Shown: positions 62,061 through 64,000 of the stretch, piece by piece
How the letters are laid out: each line of letters starts with the position of its first letter
Numbering within the stretch: the first letter of the stretch is position 1
From: Fibrobacter sp. UWH4
GTDB taxonomy: Bacteria > Fibrobacterota > Fibrobacteria > Fibrobacterales > Fibrobacteraceae
Reading direction: 5' to 3'
DNA: 64,000 nucleotides
Assembly (NCBI RefSeq): GCF_900142475.1
Contig: NZ_FRAY01000002.1
Span: forward strand, 372,001-436,000
Notes under the pieces: generated by a model
The model's database searches: none
Told to the model about the DNA's origin: nothing
Seen by the model: only the letters and a program-made list of their open reading frames with translations
Made by a program: the position numbers and the translations under genes

Positions 62061-63190
62061 TTCCTCCCCCCCACTTGTCGCTCTATAACGGCATCCTGCA
62101 AAAGGTCGAGAGTCTTCTCGGCAGCAATGTCCCAGCGGAACTCACCCGCATAACTCTTCGCCGCCGCCGAAAGTCTCGTGCGCAAATCGTCGTCGCTATA
62201 AAGCCTGTCCATTTCGGACGCACAAGTATGAAAATCCCCCACCGGGAACAAGAGTCCCGTTTCGCCGTTTCTTACGCTGTCGCGGAGTCCCGGCACATCG
62301 CTTGCAATCGTCGTCGTTCCAAGCCTTGCAGCCTCCACTACCGTAAGGCCCCAACCTTCCTTGTAGCTCGTCTGCAAGAGCGCCACCGCTTTCTGCAACA
62401 GGGCGCGTTTCTTCGACGGCGTCACAAATCCCAAAAGTTCAACACGTTCTGTCAGTCCGCGTTCCTTGAGCCACGCCGGAATCTTTTTCAGGAGCGGACC
62501 ATCGCCCGCCACTACAAGCTTTACATCAGGGTGGTTCTCGGCAAATTCTTCAAAAGCCTCGAGCGCCGTCCAAATTCCCTTGTAGCGGTGCACGCGCGAA
62601 AGCCACAAAAAATACGGCGTACTCGGCACGTCTTCGGTCGCCAAGACCTGCGACGGATCCACATCGTCCGATCCATTATAAACCACCGAGATGCGGTCTT
62701 CGTCAATTCCGATTTCTTCAAGTTCGTACTTGGTGCTCGGGCTTACCACCACAAACGGCTGCTTGCGGTAGAACCACGGAATAACGCGTTCGAACGCCCA
62801 CACCATAAAGGCAATTGGGAACGACGCCTCATGGAAAATGGAGCTGCGCCACAAATGGTGCATCTGCACCACCACCGGCTTCTTGGTCAAGAACGGCGTA
62901 AACAGCGGAAGCTTGTTCAAGTCCTCGACCACCACATCGAAATTGAATTCACGGTCCAGCTTGCGGATATTCATCGCCGTCGTCAGCTGAAACAGCAAAT
63001 CGCCACCCTTGCGAACCACCTCAATTCCGTCCACCGTTTCGCGGGCCTTGCAGCCGGCAAACGCCGTCGTCAGGAGCACAACCTTGTGCCCCGATTCTAC
63101 AATCTGAGAAAAAATACGGTGAAGGTGCTTTTCGGCGCCCCCTGCGGCAGGGTGCATCCGGTCGCGGTAATTGACTACAAGGATGTTCAT
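62057..63190 (-). CDS. GT4-family glycosyltransferase
   Basis: 377 residues, GT-B fold. N-terminal acceptor domain: VNYRDRMHPAAGGAEKHLH and VVLLTTAFAGCKARE. C-terminal donor domain: FLWLSRVHRYKGIWTALEAF, LVVAGDGPLLKKIP and the EX7E region SYKEGWGLTVVEAARLGTTT. Retaining transfer of a sugar from a nucleotide donor is expected; donor and acceptor are unknown. It starts 3 nt after the methyltransferase stop codon and overlaps the flippase-like gene by 4 bp. Confidence 0.92.
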   Translation of the reverse strand: MNILVVNYRDRMHPAAGGAEKHLHRIFSQIVESGHKVVLLTTAFAGCKARETVDGIEVVRKGGDLLFQLTTAMNIRKLDREFNFDVVVEDLNKLPLFTPFLTKKPVVVQMHHLWRSSIFHEASFPIAFMVWAFERVIPWFYRKQPFVVVSPSTKYELEEIGIDEDRISVVYNGSDDVDPSQVLATEDVPSTPYFLWLSRVHRYKGIWTALEAFEEFAENHPDVKLVVAGDGPLLKKIPAWLKERGLTERVELLGFVTPSKKRALLQKAVALLQTSYKEGWGLTVVEAARLGTTTIASDVPGLRDSVRNGETGLLFPVGDFHTCASEMDRLYSDDDLRTRLSAAAKSYAGEFRWDIAAEKTLDLLQDAVIERQVGGRK

Positions 63191-63193
63191 CGG

Positions 63194-63973
63194 CTAGGGC
63201 TTTCTGCCCAGGACTCCAATGCACAACTGCGTGTAGTGCATAAGCGAATTGTTTTCGAGCGAATCAAGAATCTTGTCCTTGACCTTCTGGTAGGCAGATC
63301 CTTGCAGCGGATACTTCGGCAGTTCCACGCCCACCTTGAAGCCCACTTCACGCACAATGCGGTAAAAGAGGTTCGGGCGCATCCAGTCGCCATAATCGTA
63401 AACGCATTCAAAACCCGCATCGGTCATGAGCTTTTTCAGCTGCGGCATGGTGAACTGCTTTTCCCAACCGGCAAACCACTTGTCCATCGCAATCAGAATA
63501 TGCTTGATCACGGTGTACGGGTGAACGGTCTGCGGCACGTCGCACAGGCAGTGACCGCCATGCTTCAAGATGCGGTAGTTTTCCTTGATCAACGGGAGCG
63601 AATCCTTGAAATGCTCGGCCAACCCCTGATGGAAAACCAAGTCAAAAGTGCAATCCGGGAACGGAGCCTTGAAGGCATCGCCACGCACAAGCTTCAGGTT
63701 ATCGTAAAGGTTATCCTTCGCGCGAATGGCATCCACAATCTTCAAACTGTTTTCAGCGTAATCGAGCACATAGACATCGGCACCCAAACGAGCCAGTTCT
63801 GCGCTGTCGCGACCGGTACCGGCGCCGACCTCCAAAACCTTGAGGCCTTCGAGCTTAAAATTCTTCTTAATCGTATTCAACACAGACGGGGACGAAGGGT
63901 ACACCTTGTCCATATCGTTCTTCTGTTGCCAAAATCTGTTCCAGACAGACTGATCAGGTTCTTTAATAGACAT
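63194..63973 (-). CDS. Class I SAM-dependent methyltransferase
   Basis: 259 residues. The SAM-binding motif VLEVGAGTGRDSAELARLGA begins near residue 50; the acidic motif II VLDYAENSLKI and motif IV FDLVFHQGLAEHF follow, then NYRILKHGGHCLCDVPQTVH. This is the Methyltransf_11/25-type fold. The C-terminal part (DWMRPNLFYRIVREVGFKVG) is family-variable. As first gene of a run with a glycosyltransferase and flippase, it may methylate a glycan or lipid intermediate. A TATATTTT element ends 7 nt before its ATG with no ribosome-binding site. Confidence 0.88.
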   Translation of the reverse strand: MSIKEPDQSVWNRFWQQKNDMDKVYPSSPSVLNTIKKNFKLEGLKVLEVGAGTGRDSAELARLGADVYVLDYAENSLKIVDAIRAKDNLYDNLKLVRGDAFKAPFPDCTFDLVFHQGLAEHFKDSLPLIKENYRILKHGGHCLCDVPQTVHPYTVIKHILIAMDKWFAGWEKQFTMPQLKKLMTDAGFECVYDYGDWMRPNLFYRIVREVGFKVGVELPKYPLQGSAYQKVKDKILDSLENNSLMHYTQLCIGVLGRKP

Positions 63974-63980
63974 AGCGTGT

Positions 63981-63988
63981 AAAATATA
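63981..63988 (-). promoter_or_regulatory. TAnnTTTG-like promoter element of the methyltransferase gene, predicted leaderless
   Basis: On the minus strand TATATTTT is followed by 7 nt (ACACGCT) and the ATG; the window ends before any -33 element can be checked. Confidence 0.4.
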
Positions 63989-64000
63989 CTAATTCGAAAT

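Noticed and set aside
62075-63982. 635-codon plus-strand open frame opposite the glycosyltransferase and methyltransferase genes
   Set aside because: It spans two recognised minus-strand genes and their junction and has no recognisable domain; a codon-bias shadow.

Overview
The window looks like part of a Fibrobacter-type chromosome (phylum Fibrobacterota, FCB superphylum), close to the rumen cellulose degraders. This rests on three things seen in the sequence: secreted plant-wall hydrolases (GH26, GH5 and a broken GH30); a shared C-terminal sorting-type domain on secreted proteins; and a recurrent TAnnTTTG-like promoter element of the kind known from Bacteroidota. Coding strands use AAG/GAA/CTC-rich codons, and intergenic regions are AT-rich with small dispersed palindromic repeats. 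No rRNA, tRNA, CRISPR array, insertion sequence or prophage was seen.

Layout. 1-4010: the 3' part of a GH26 mannanase, a 570-bp gene-free stretch holding six helically phased inverted copies of a 9-mer, then a GH5 endoglucanase. 4052-8417: a large SWIM/SNF2 helicase and a CBM9-like protein on the minus strand. 8436-10490: a near-consensus sigma-54 promoter driving spoVG, followed by a ComM/YifB-type ATPase. 10492-16265: folB, a secreted hypothetical, pgk and small envelope proteins or lipoproteins. 16329-26894: a HAD-type lipoprotein, a Na/Pi cotransporter, a 1230-residue GLUG-type surface protein, ispF, a YfhO-like membrane protein and an overlooked 40-residue membrane peptide. 26961-34319: TraB-like protein, two lipoproteins, and a minus-strand run gltX, BON/zinc-ribbon protein, WYL regulator, queA. 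34438-41758: amino-acid/Na symporter, ispD, prfA-prmC, a beta-barrel protein and the bifunctional NAD(P)HX repair enzyme. 41804-47670: flavodiiron protein, SIMPL protein, zinc-ribbon membrane protein and polA. 47721-53460: GH57 enzyme, then a tight hpt/membrane protein/cysE/nth run and a HETGH membrane protein. 53570-56778: GH30 pseudogene and a secreted protein. 56936-63973: a minus-strand envelope cluster (methyltransferase, GT4, LPG-synthase-like flippase, a helicase fused to a PlsC acyltransferase, murI) and an unknown protein.

The genes mix housekeeping (translation termination, isoprenoid, cell-wall, repair) with polysaccharide degradation and envelope functions. Most striking are the phased operator-like array upstream of the cellulase, the sigma-54/spoVG promoter with three 11-bp tandem sites, a set of genes whose promoter element lies only 5-7 nt before the ATG (predicted leaderless mRNAs), and a helicase gene that carries an in-frame repeat insertion and is fused to an acyltransferase. 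All calls come from reading the sequence; no database search was run.
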